A stretch of 64,000 bases of DNA from Zygnema cylindricum (taxonomy: Eukaryota; Streptophyta; Zygnematophyceae; Zygnematales; Zygnemataceae), in the NCBI GenBank assembly GCA_037447655.1, contig JBBHKE010000185.1, positions 55,474-119,473 on the forward strand, read 5' to 3'. The position numbers and the translations under genes are program-made. Shown piece by piece: positions 37,800 through 47,936 of this stretch. The notes beneath the pieces were generated by a model. That model saw only the letters and a program-made list of their open reading frames with translations, did not search any database and was not told where the DNA came from. How positions within the stretch are numbered: position 1 is the stretch's first letter; each line of letters begins with the position of its first letter.

Positions 37800-37881
37800 A
37801 TAGGATGATGGAGAGTGTCCTTTAGTTTGCGTTATTAACAAAGATAAAGCTAGCTTGAAGATTCTAACAAAGGAATAATTC
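37800..37881 (-). repeat. Extra LTR-end fragment beside element 2
   Basis: Sequence from ~37828 repeats the outer ~60 bp of the element 2 LTR (GCGTTATTAACAAAGAT ... AATAATTCTAA). The flank AATAGGATGATGGAGAGTG occurs both before (37800-37818) and after it (from ~37881). This is an ~83-bp tandem duplication spanning the LTR/host junction, later diverged by a few bases. Confidence 0.75.
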
Positions 37882-40810
37882 TAATAATAGGATGATGGAG
37901 AGTGCCAAGGACAAGGACAAAGGCAAAGGGGAGGGAAGACATAGGCGCATTTTGTTAGTCACGACTGCTTCAGTAAGCATGTTTATTGCATTCTCCTTAT
38001 CCGACATGTAATAGAAGGCCACCAATTCTGTTATAATGTTATCCCTTATGAAGTGGTAACTCATAGAGATGTGCTTCGTCTTAGGATGATTGATAGGATT
38101 TTTAATCAGAGCTTTCACTGTCTGTGTACATTAGGGTTTTCCTTGATTGTATAAACCGAAGCTTGTTTAGGAATCCCCTTAGCAATAGACCCTCCTTTAC
38201 TGTGGCTACCGCCTCCATGTACTCTGCTTCCATCGTGGAGAGGGCGACAGTTTTCTGGAGCTTCGAACTCCAGCTCACACTTCCATCGCCGATGTTACAA
38301 AGGTATCCGATCGTTGATTTCTAACTGCTTAAGTCCCTTCCACACTTCCATCGCCGATGTTACAAAGGTATCCGATCGTTGATTTCTAATTGATTAAGTC
38401 CCCTCCTCGGTCAGCATCAGTAAATGCATGAATCTCAATGATGTCATGTTTTTTGCCAAGTGTAAGAGTATAATTAATTGTTTTTTTTAGATATTTACGA
38501 ACTCTTTTTACTGTTGACCAATGGTGTTTCCCTGGTCTGTGTAGAAACTTGCTCAAAATTCCAACAGCTGTGGCGATATTTGGACGCGTACAGTTTATCG
38601 CGTAGATTAAAGCTCCCATGCCTCCTAATATGGTGCCTCTATGGGATCTTCTTGGTGTTGTGAGAGCTCCTCTATGAACTTCTCTCCTAACTCGAGTGGA
38701 GTTGAAACTGCATTTGCGTCTTGCAGTCGAAACCTGGTGAGCTACTCTCCAATGTATTTCCTTTGTGACAATTGAATGGTTTTCTCCTCTTTGTTTCTAA
38801 TGACTTCAATGCCAATAACTCATTTTATCTCGCCTAAATCTTTCATTTCGAATGAGTTAGATAACATCTTATTGATCTTTGATATGTCACCTTTTGTTTC
38901 CCCCACTATCATCAAGTCGTCTACATAAATGGCAATGATGATGTTCTGTGCTTCATGATAATAGACTGACCTTCATGATAATAGACTGATTGTGTGCTTC
39001 ATGATAATAGACTGACCTTCATGATAATAGACTGATTGTTCAGACTGAATTTTAGCGAAACCTTCACTTTGAAGCAATTGATATTTTTTTCAAATTCCAA
39101 GAACTTGGGGATTGTTTGGGTCCATAAAGAGCTTATGACAGTTTGCAAACCTTGTTTGGGTCCATGTGAACTTCATATCCCTATGGTTGTCGCATGTACA
39201 ATTCTTCCTCAATCTCGCCGTGGAGGAAGGCCGTCTTTACATCCATCTGATTGACTTGTGTTCTGAGGGTGGCTGCAAGCCCAAGGAGAGCATGTATGGA
39301 TGTGAACTTAAGGACTGGAGCAAAAGTCTCTTGGTAAATGAATCCCCTCCTTTTGGGTATACCCCTTTGCGACAAGTCTTTCTTTGTAACGCTCAATTGT
39401 GGCGTCTGCATTTCGTTTGATCTTGAATGTCCACATACAGCCAATTGCTTTTCTTCCATGTGGTAGATCCACGAGAGTCCATGTGTTGTTCTTCATAATG
39501 GAGGACATCTCTTCGTTCACAACAGCCTTCCATTTGTCCATTTGTCACTGTCCTGTCTAGAGAATGCATCTTAAAGACTTGTGGGCTCTTAGGCGTGAGC
39601 CATTCCTGCAAATTTCCTGCTTGGGGCCTTTGAGGTCTCCAACCACTCACCGTATCTTTGTGGGGGGTGTTTAGACCGGCAACTTTAATCTTTGGTTACC
39701 GCCGAGGGATCACTCTCTTTCCTTTTGTTCTGTTTGAGTCGCTTAGGTTTTTCTGCAGTTGTCTCATCTTCTTCAGTTTCATTCAATTGCGTTCTCATTT
39801 ATTTCTTGGTGTGTTCAAGCTCCTTGACCTATCAACTGCTGTTCAATCGCAGGCAGTTCAGATGACTTTGGAGGAAAAGGTGTCTCTTCTCTCTTGTTGT
39901 CTGATTCGATCTCATTTGGCATCTTGGTATCTTGCTTGATTTCTTTAATGCTGAAAGACCACATTGAGGGTGAGTGGTCGTTTCTTTTTGTGTGGCTCCC
40001 ACTTACTTCGGCTTGTGGCTGTTCACCAAATTTTAAGTTTCCGGTGATGGTAATTGTCTTAGTCTTTTTGTTTGCAATGCGATAGGCTTTGCATTAATTG
40101 TCATATCCGGCAATTATGCCCTCAATTGCTTTAGGTGTGAGCTTTCCTCCTCGATTGTTGTGGTTGAAAGCATAAGCTCTGCTGCCAAACACTTTGAGAT
40201 GCGATAGATTAGGACGTTTGCCATGCCATTTTTCGAACGGAGTTGAGTTCTCTAACGCCCTCGTAGAACATCGGTTTATGAGGTATGTTGCTGTGCAGAC
40301 AGCTTCTCCTCAAAAATCACCCCAATAGTTAGAGCTGACGGTGTGTGTCGCCATCATGCTCCTTGACATTTCTATGAGAGTTTAATTCATATGCAATGCC
40401 ACACCGTTCTGTTGCGGAGTTCCGGGTGTTTTCAACTATTGTTTGATCCCTTCTTAGGTGAGGAACTTCTTAAACTCAGCTGATAGATATGCACCTCCAT
40501 TGTCTCACCTTAAGCACTTAATTTTTGTATCGTGCTTGTTTTTGGCCATTGCTTTAAATGCCTTAAATTTCTCAAACACATTGCTTTTCGCTTTTCTGTT
40601 GGAGCAAGTAGGTGTGAGTCATTCACGAGAAATCATCAATGAACGTGACCAAGTATCTTCTCCCACTGCATGAGGGCACCCTTGTTGGTCCCCATACGTC
40701 GGAATGAATTAGCTCAAGTGGGCGAGTAGCCCTTGTTCCTCCGGATTTGGAAAATAAAAGGCGACATTACTTCCCCATCTCGCAACCGTGGCATATATGT
40801 AAATGGAAAA
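37882..40810 (-). pseudogene. 5'-truncated copia relic D1 (integrase-RT-RNase H), minus strand
   Basis: From right to left on the minus strand: the second Cys pair of the integrase HHCC finger (CHGCEMGK, near 40795), core integrase pieces, RT (DVKTAFLHGEIEEELYMRQP near 39200; the YVDD box is interrupted by repeated copies of a short ATAATAGACTGA-containing unit at ~38940-39035), and RNase H (MSYHFIRDN ... ENAINMLTEAVV, 38060-37950). A 65-bp tandem duplication lies at 38276-38340/38341-38405. Gag and protease are absent, no LTR is found, and many stops are present. The left end is replaced by element 2. D2 and D3 share the same right-hand breakpoint. Confidence 0.8.
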
Positions 40811-40956
40811 AGATGAAAAATAAATATTTTCATTTCAAAGATAATGTCAATCCTCTTTCACACCGACAGCACTCCTCTGATATCCGGGAGAACAACAACA
40901 AATTGGCAGTTTAAATTTGGCGCCGAACAAGAATTTGGCGTAGAAGATGACATAGC
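40811..40956. other. Array spacer left of element 3
   Basis: This is the array sequence between the D relic and the rhodopsin upstream region, equivalent to ~54625-54780 and ~62837-62968. It ends in ATAGC (40952-40956), the target duplication of element 3. It contains TTTGGCGCCGAA at 40917-40928, which superficially resembles an LTR-element primer site; no LTR supports that reading. Confidence 0.6.
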
Positions 40957-41423
40957 TGTTAAGGGTCATTTACCGTCAAGTTCACTTTTGTCCTATCTGT
41001 ACCTTTTCATTATATGTGTCGGTGGTCTTGTTCGTACTTTTTATTTCCTACGTCAGTCAAGTCTTGCTGTCATATTGGTTCGACTTACTTTTGGTCCTGT
41101 CCGTACTTCTTTACGACGGTCCAGTCTTTTGTACATTTTATTACATACGTCCGTCTAGTCTTTTCTATGTACAAAGTCCTTTGAGCGTCAGTCCAGTCTT
41201 TCTTTTGTCTTATACACATTTATTAGAATCTAGACTAAGACCCTTTGTTACAGTGTAGCGTAGAACGTTTAGACTCTACAGTAATTAGCACTGTGTATTT
41301 TTGTATATAAGTGACTCTTCTCACTTAATGAAATCATCCCAAATAAAAATCAATTCCTCTCTCCAATGCATTGATCTTTCTCTTGTGTACAATTTTATGG
41401 CTTCCGCCAATCCACCTCCAATA
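40957..41423 (+). repeat. 5' LTR of element 3, including the gag start codon
   Basis: 467 bp. A TATA box (TATATAAG, 41304-41311) lies ~90 bp upstream of the gag ATG at 41397. The last 27 bp of the LTR encode MASANPPPI. Upstream of the TATA box the motif CGTC-x-GTC-x-AGTCTT recurs at about 41050, 41112, 41146 and 41188, suggesting repeated regulatory sites in U3. Confidence 0.95.
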
Positions 41424-44400
41424 GGTTATGGGCCTAGCCATGCCACTTCTAATAGTATCCATAAGTTTGATGGCCAAAACTTTTATGATTGGTCATTTTC
41501 AGCCATGCATTTTTTCAAACACGAGAAGATTTGGGACCATTTTATAGGAATTTCAAAAACCTCCTATACTTTCCTCTACTGATACACCAGCAGAAAAAGC
41601 TACCAAAGAGTTGGCAATAGCTACATGGAAACAAAGGATGAGGATGCGCACGCTCGTCTAGTGAAGTCACTTACTACCGAGCGCACTCGTCTTATTCGCG
41701 CCGCCTCCTCTTCCGCCGAGGCTTGGAGTCGTATTAAGCAGCTTACATTCAAACCAGATGGGCCGCTCGCCGAATTCAAAAACGAGCGTTTTTTAACTCC
41801 ATGAAAAAGATGTCGGAATCTATGCAGGATTGGATTAGCACAGTCGAATTGTCGGCCGGAAAATGCACCATGATAGGCGTGCATCTTTCCGACGAGGACC
41901 TCTCTTCAACCCTTTTGGGAGGACTCCCTGAAACCTTTTCCTTTTTCATTTCCTCGTTTGACAATCTAGACCAATCCATTCCCTTTCACTCACTTTGTAG
42001 CAAATATTTGCATGAAGAGACAAAACTTCTCTCTTTTTTTGCTCCAAATCTCTCTAATGCAAATGCCTTTATTGCCAAAAATCAGAAGACTAACTCTGGG
42101 GGGGTGCAACGTTTGTTTTGCGCCCACTGCAAAACAAAAGGACATTCCGTTGAAGACTGTCGAAAATTGGCGAGGCGGAAAGCAACCGAGGCTTCCAATC
42201 CCCCTAAAACTCGAGGGAATGCCAACGCTGCCCATGTCAACCCACCAGTTCTTCCCACCCCCCCACTCCCTCCACACATTTCTTTCCCTAAAAATTTTCC
42301 TTACCCTCACCATTATTCCCCTTCTCTATCCCTTCCACAATCTTCTAACGCCGCAGCGCACTATGCCTCTTCAAACTCCGTTAACCTCCCTTGGTCGACC
42401 GCTTTCTCCCCACATTTTTCCTCTAATCATCCCACTCCAATAGCTTCCCTTTTTGTCCTCCCTCCCTCACCAAAATTCGGATATGGCAATGTTGCCCCTC
42501 ATATCCCAAATTTTGTCACCCCGGATACTCAATTTCCACAAGGGTATGCTTTTCTATCTCAAACCCCTGTCAATTGGCTAATAGATAGTGGTGCAAGTCA
42601 CCACCTTTCACGAAGATCTGATTCGTTAACTCACCTTTCTCCTCTATCATCTCCTATGCAGATTTGTTTAGGCGACGACCGCATTCTGTTGGCTACTCAT
42701 TCTGGCAACGTCAACGTCCCTAATGTGTATTCACATTCGGAACGTACTCTTTGTTCTTGGTCTAGCTAGGAATTTATTTTCTGTCAAAGTCGCCACTTTT
42801 GACGGCTTAAAAGCTGAATTTAATAATGATAGAGTAACGTTTTTTGATAGAAAAGACGATAGTACTGTAGGTTTTGGAGTAGCACGAGATTCTATGTACG
42901 TCCTACAATCCTATAGTACGCCAAAGATATTTGCTTTAAGTGCTAGCGTCGAAAGTTTTCCACTTTGGCATTTAAGATATGGTCATTTATATAGCGAAAG
43001 TTTGAGTACTTTGCCAAATCTTGTTACTGGACTAAATTCATTCTCTAACAAATCTTTGGATTTTTGTCATGGTTGCGTGCAAGGAAAAATGCCGTGTCAC
43101 TCATTTCCCACTAGCACTACCGTCATCACTGAACCACTTGCACTTGTACATACGGACGTGTGTGGACCCATGCGCACGCGTAGCTACAGTGGATCCTTTT
43201 ATTTTGTCACTTTCATTGACCACGTCACTCGTTTTTCACACGTGTATCCAATCTGTCATAAATCTAACGCTTTTGCTTGATTTCAGGAATTTAAGGCGTT
43301 GGCAGAAAATTTTCACAACAAACGAATCAAGGTCTTGCGCAGTGACAACGGTGGCGAATTTTTGTCCAACCAATTTTCTCAATTTCTCATGCAACATGGA
43401 ATCTCACGTCATTTAACGGCGCCTCGGACGCCACAACAAAACGGCATTGCGGAAAGGTACAATCGAACATTACATGACATGTCACGCTCTATGCTGTACT
43501 TTGCGAATTTGCCTTATGAATTTTGGGCAAAGGCTGTCGTTTGCGCAAATTACTTACGCAATCTTTGTCCCACTAACGCTTTACCAAAATCTACTCCAAT
43601 GGAAGCATGGTCCTCTGTCAAAACGGATAAACGCTACCTTAAAATCTTTGGTTGTGAAGCGCGGTACAAAGACCTTCTCCAATCGGACGGCAAATTGGGC
43701 GCTCGCGCATTTCGTGGCATTTTCGTTGGGTACCCTCCAAATTCCAAAGCGTACTGCATCTGGAGTCCTTCTCAGCATCGCGTCATCACCACAAGAGAAG
43801 TAAGTTTCAACGAAACGCCACTTCTCCAAACCTTTTCCGTATGCCCTTCCCTTCCCCTCTTCCCCCATTATCCGACTTTCCTTCCCTCACCCTCTATGAC
43901 CCTCTTCCCCCAAACCTTCCCCTTCAATCTCTTCCACATCTGAATTCACCTACCTTACACCTTCCCACCCCTCTCCTCTTAATCCTCCTATATTTTCCCC
44001 CTCATCATCTTCAAGTCTCCCTCCTCCTCCATCTTCTCCTACCCCCCTTGTTTTCCCGACTGCTCCCATCACTTCTGCCAGCCACTCAGTTCCCCTTCCT
44101 CTTCATCCTGTCACAAATTCTGAAGATAATTCCTCCTCCCCCCCTCTTTCCCAAGGTGATCCTCTTTTTGACAATCTTTCTCTCACAATTTTTTCCCACT
44201 CACCTCTTCTTGGGCCTTTTGCTCCTCTTGAGCCTTCACTTCCCGATCCTGAGCCTTCCCCTCTTCCTGACCCCTCTCCTTTACCTCGCCAAAACCTCGC
44301 ACGCTCTAGAGTTTCCCCCTCTCGGCTTATTACTTCCATAGGCCACGCCTCTCTAGCTTACGCTTACTCGGCTGGGGCTTCTGCCTCTCTTATTTCAGCC

Positions 44401-45946
44401 CCTCTCTCTCAAGGCTGCCCTAAAACGACCTGATGCCTCCCTTTGGAAAACTGCCGCTGATGCTGAATTCAATGCCTTACTTTCCAACAAAACATGGAAT
44501 CTTGTTCCCCTTCCCCCTGGAAGAAAGGCAATCGGTTCGAAATGGGTCTTCCGTGTAAAACAAAAAGCGGATGGATCCGTGGACAAATACAAAGCTCGCT
44601 TGGTGGCGAAGGGCTTTTCCCAAATTGAAGGTATAGATTTCACTGAAACCTTTGCTCCTGTTGCCCGGTTGACATCTATCCGCACTTTACTTGCTCTAGC
44701 TGCTAAACATGATTTCCATGTTCATCAGATGGATGTTAAAAATGCCTTCTTGAATGAGATCTTGTCCGAGGACATTTACATGCATCAGCCTGAAGGCTAT
44801 ATTTTCTCTGGATCTGAACATCTGGTTTGCCATCTAAATAAAACTATCTATGGATTAAAGCAATCCCCCCGTGTCTGGAACCATACCATAGATGCCATTA
44901 TACGGAAAGAAGGATTTACCCGAATTGATGCCGATTTTAGCATTTACTCTCGTGGCTCTGGCACCTCTTTGATCATTGTTGCCATCTTTGTTGACGATCT
45001 CCTTCTTGTTGGTTCTTCCCTCTCTGAAATCTCCACTGTCAAATCTCTCCTTCAGACCCATTTTGACATGGCCGATCTAGGTGAGCTCACTTATTATTTG
45101 GGCATACAAGTTTCTCGTAATCGCTCGACTCGCACCCTCTCTCTCTCAGGAGACCTTTATCTCTGATCTTTTGGAACGCTTTGGCATGGCAGATTGCTCC
45201 TCCCTTTCCACTCCTTTAGATGCCAATGCCCCTGTCCTCCCTTCCACTGACTCTCTTCTCTCCCCCTCCCTCCATGCCACTTACCGCTCGATGGTCGGGG
45301 CCCTTATGTACGCCATGCAGGCCACCCGCCCTGACATTGCCACAGCTGTCACTAAACTCAGTCAATTCCTTCAACGCCCTTCTCCTGATCATCTTGCCGC
45401 AGCCAAACGTGTCTTTCGTTATCTACAGGGCACGAAAACTCTTTGTCTCACTCTGGCTTCAGTGCTCTTACGGGTTTTGTTGATTCTGATTGGGCACAAG
45501 ATGAGCTTTCCCGCCGTTCCACCACTGGCTCGTGTTTTTTTTTGGGCAATGGTCTTATCTCTTGGTCATGCAGAAAGCAACCTACCACGGCATGCTCCAG
45601 CACTGAGGCGGAATATATGGCCGCTTGTCACGCCGCCAAGGAAGCTGTCTGGCTTCGCACTCTACTTTCCAATCTTGGGTTTCTCCCTTCAGCCCCTACT
45701 CCTTTCTTTTCCGATTCCCAGGGAGCTCTTGCTTTGATCCGCAATCCTGTTCACCACAAGCGGACGAAGCACATCGACATTCAGTATCATTACTCTCGGG
45801 AGCGGGTCGAAGATGGCACTCTCCAATTTCTCTATGTCAAATCCGCCGCCCAAGTGGCCGATTATCTCACCAAGGCTCTTCATCGCCCTCACTTTGACCA
45901 GCACCGCCTCTCCTCTGGACTTCGTCTTCCTCTTCCTCTTGGCTAA
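41397..45946 (+). pseudogene. Broken gag-pol of element 3
   Basis: Gag starts at ATG 41397 inside the LTR and runs to a stop at 41582, then resumes in another frame at ~41801. It has a CCHC knuckle CAHCKTKGHSVEDC near 42120. Protease WLIDSGASHHL is near 42577. The integrase HHCC finger is at ~42966-43080 (HLRYGHL...CHGCVQGK), LRSDNGGEF near 43338 and PQQNGIAERYNRT near 43430. RT has DVKNAFLNE near 44732 and FVDDLLLVG near 44988. RNase H has STEAEYMAACHAAKEAVW near 45602 and ends LPLPLG at 45946. Breaks occur at 41582, 42769, 43280, 43943, in the Pro/Leu-rich linker at 43850-44430, at 45166 and at ~45450. It is otherwise the best preserved copia coding region in the window. Confidence 0.92.
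41424..41438 (+). promoter_or_regulatory. Internal-tRNA (half-tRNA type) primer site of element 3
   Basis: GGTTATGGGCCTAGC abuts the LTR with no spacer. The first 11 bases are complementary to the anticodon stem-loop of eukaryotic initiator Met-tRNA, as in Drosophila copia. They are translated as Gly-Tyr-Gly-Pro in the gag frame. Confidence 0.75.
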
Positions 45947-45966
45947 ATTTCCTTTGTTTACATCTC

Positions 45967-45974
45967 AGGGGGGG
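45967..45974 (+). promoter_or_regulatory. Polypurine tract of element 3
   Basis: AGGGGGGG immediately upstream of the 3' LTR. Confidence 0.85.
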
Positions 45975-46461
45975 TGTTAAGGGTCATTTACCGTCAAGTT
46001 CACTTTTGTCCTATCTGTACCTTTTCATTATATGTGTCGGTGGTCTTGTTCGTACTTTTCATTTCCAACGTTAGTCAAGTCTTGCCGTCATATTGGTTCG
46101 ACTTACTTTTGGTCCTGTCCGTACTTCTTTACGACGGTCCAGTATTTTGTGCATTTTTTTACATACGTCCGTCTAGTCTTTTCTACGTACAAAGTCCTTT
46201 GACCGTCGGTCCAGTCTTTAGACCGTCGGTCCAGTCTTTCTTTTGTCTTATACACATTTATTAGAATCTAGACTAAGACCCTTTGTTACAGTGTAGCGTA
46301 GAACGTTAAGACTCCACTGTAATTAGCACTGTATATTTTTGTATATAAGTGACTCTTCTCACTTAATGAAAACATCCCAAATACAAAGCAATTCCTCTCT
46401 CCAATGCATTGATCTTTCTCTTGTGTACAATTTCATGGCTTCCGCCAATCCACCTCCAATA
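45975..46461 (+). repeat. 3' LTR of element 3
   Basis: 487-bp repeat of 40957-41423. It is 20 bp longer, mainly because of a ~20-bp tandem duplication at ~46198-46238 (ACCGTCGGTCCAGTCTTT twice). It is followed by the target duplication ATAGC. Confidence 0.95.
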
Positions 46462-46466
46462 ATAGC

Positions 46467-47574
46467 TAGAATTTACGTCAAAAAAAATCTTCTTTTGAAT
46501 GTAAGACAAGTTAAAAACAAATTATGTGAAATCAACAAGGTGGAATTCAAAGGCTTATTTAGAAAATTTAGAAAAATATAAAATTGAGAAGGTTTATAAT
46601 TAGCTTTCAAAAGTAGGAGGTAAAATCTCAACCGTATAAATCTAACAAAAAGACGAAAAAAAACTTACCGCTGTAAAAAAGATATACTTAGCTTCCCTCA
46701 TTGACTCAATGACGGTAGAAGACAAAAATTACGCTATTTTAAATAGAAATTGCTGCTACATGGCGGCTAAAAGTAATTTATTATTTGAAATGATTTTTTT
46801 CTACCACTTATAAACTACGCGACTAAATATTACACGCGGTAACCTGCAGAAAATTAAAAACAGCGACTAAATATTACATGCGGTAACCTGCAGAAAATTA
46901 AAAACACTATTTGCATCAACAGATGAAATTTAAAGATAGCGAATCTACGGGAAAATCCGAAGGATAGACAGTTACACAGTTGTTCCCTCTTAACGAACAT
47001 CGGAAAAATTAAATGGCAGAATTTCAAGAAGAAAATTTTCAGAAGCGACAAGCGGCATGCAAGGAAGCTCGCTCTTTTCAAAGCCGTTGGATCAAACCCT
47101 TGAGAGCAAAATCTCGACCATCCAAATTGTTTCAAAAGTAACAGAGCTATCGTACTAAAATAAATAATTTTTTTTAGTGCGATTTTACGTAACCAACATT
47201 GAAGTGTAAAATGTTCAGACGTGCAAAATCATAACCAACGTGTCGGGCTGTCGGCGTACGCTTGAAAAACATTTCACGGTGATGCAAAAAATACGATTCT
47301 CTTTTTGGTTGAGAGTCCAACTTGACGAGCTAAAAAATTCCGGAAAAACTTTCGCCATTCGTGTAGAACGCCGACACTTTTTCGAACGTACGGAATAGCA
47401 CCACAGTATAAAGGTCGTATCACGTAACGCACGAACGATATAATGGAGGCGCAGTGTCTTATTGGCTGCAAAAAACTAAAAAGAAACGTCCGTACTGTTG
47501 TGAAGCTACTGTACTTTTGGTACAATTGTTTATTGTGTCGGTGTGCCGTACAGTTTGGCATCACTCTAAAACCA
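46467..47574. other. Upstream region of rhodopsin gene 1
   Basis: No gene is recognised. A 47-bp segment (CGACTAAATATTAC ... AAATTAAAAACA) is tandemly duplicated at ~46817-46910. The duplication is also present in unit 3 (~63318-63410) but single in unit 2. Short open frames here are not conserved in length between units. Confidence 0.5.
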
Positions 47575-47582
47575 TATATAAG
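47575..47582 (+). promoter_or_regulatory. TATA box of rhodopsin gene 1
   Basis: TATATAAG lies 362 bp upstream of the start codon. The same sequence and spacing occur in copy 2 at 55836-55843. The presumed 5' UTR downstream contains imperfect repeats of ~65 bp, each with (C)CAGCTGATAC and a CTTTCAAGTAACTGA tail (about 47703-47870). Confidence 0.6.
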
Positions 47583-47936
47583 CAACTGATGAGCTTGGTA
47601 AGCCTATCACTCCAGCAGCTCCCAGTAGAAACTTCCTTCCAGGCTTCCAGGAGTCACTTATATCCTGCAGCTATCCAGTTCCAGCAATCTCATTTCCAGC
47701 CACTGACCAGCTGATACTGCCAGACATTATTACCTTCTGCAATCAACTTCTAATTATCCTTTCAAGTAACTGACAGCTGATACAGCCAGAGAGTCGAAAC
47801 TTTTTGCAATCATCTTCTAATCGTCTTTCTTTCAAGTAACTGACCAGCTGATACGGCAGAGGTTTAGCAGCTCTGTTTCATCTTCTAGCAGGAGGATCAG
47901 CAGTTGCAAGAGCGTTATTTAACGTGCTTTCCAGCA

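Larger units (their letters stand above)
40957..46461 (+). mobile_element. Complete Ty1/copia element (element 3) inserted in the array
   Basis: LTRs 40957-41423 and 45975-46461 surround a copia coding region. The target duplication ATAGC is perfect (40952-40956, 46462-46466). The uninterrupted site GACATAGCTAGAATTT is visible at the equivalent places in the next units (around 54776 with one difference, and 62961), which fixes both element ends exactly. The LTR therefore runs from TGTTAAGGG to CTCCAATA, ending in TA and not CA. Total length is 5,505 bp. The element belongs to the same lineage as element 2 (gag start in LTR, same primer site) but is on the opposite strand. Confidence 0.95.

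Noticed and set aside
40917-40928. TTTGGCGCCGAA resembling a Lys-tRNA or gypsy-type primer-binding site in the array spacer
   Set aside because: No LTR end, gag or repeat partner is nearby. The match is short and also altered in other units.
40845-40956. Open frame starting MSILFHTD shared by the array spacers as a possible small gene
   Set aside because: It is interrupted or altered in the other units (TCAACAAC instead of TCACACCG context, different endings), has no recognisable domain and sits next to relic DNA.
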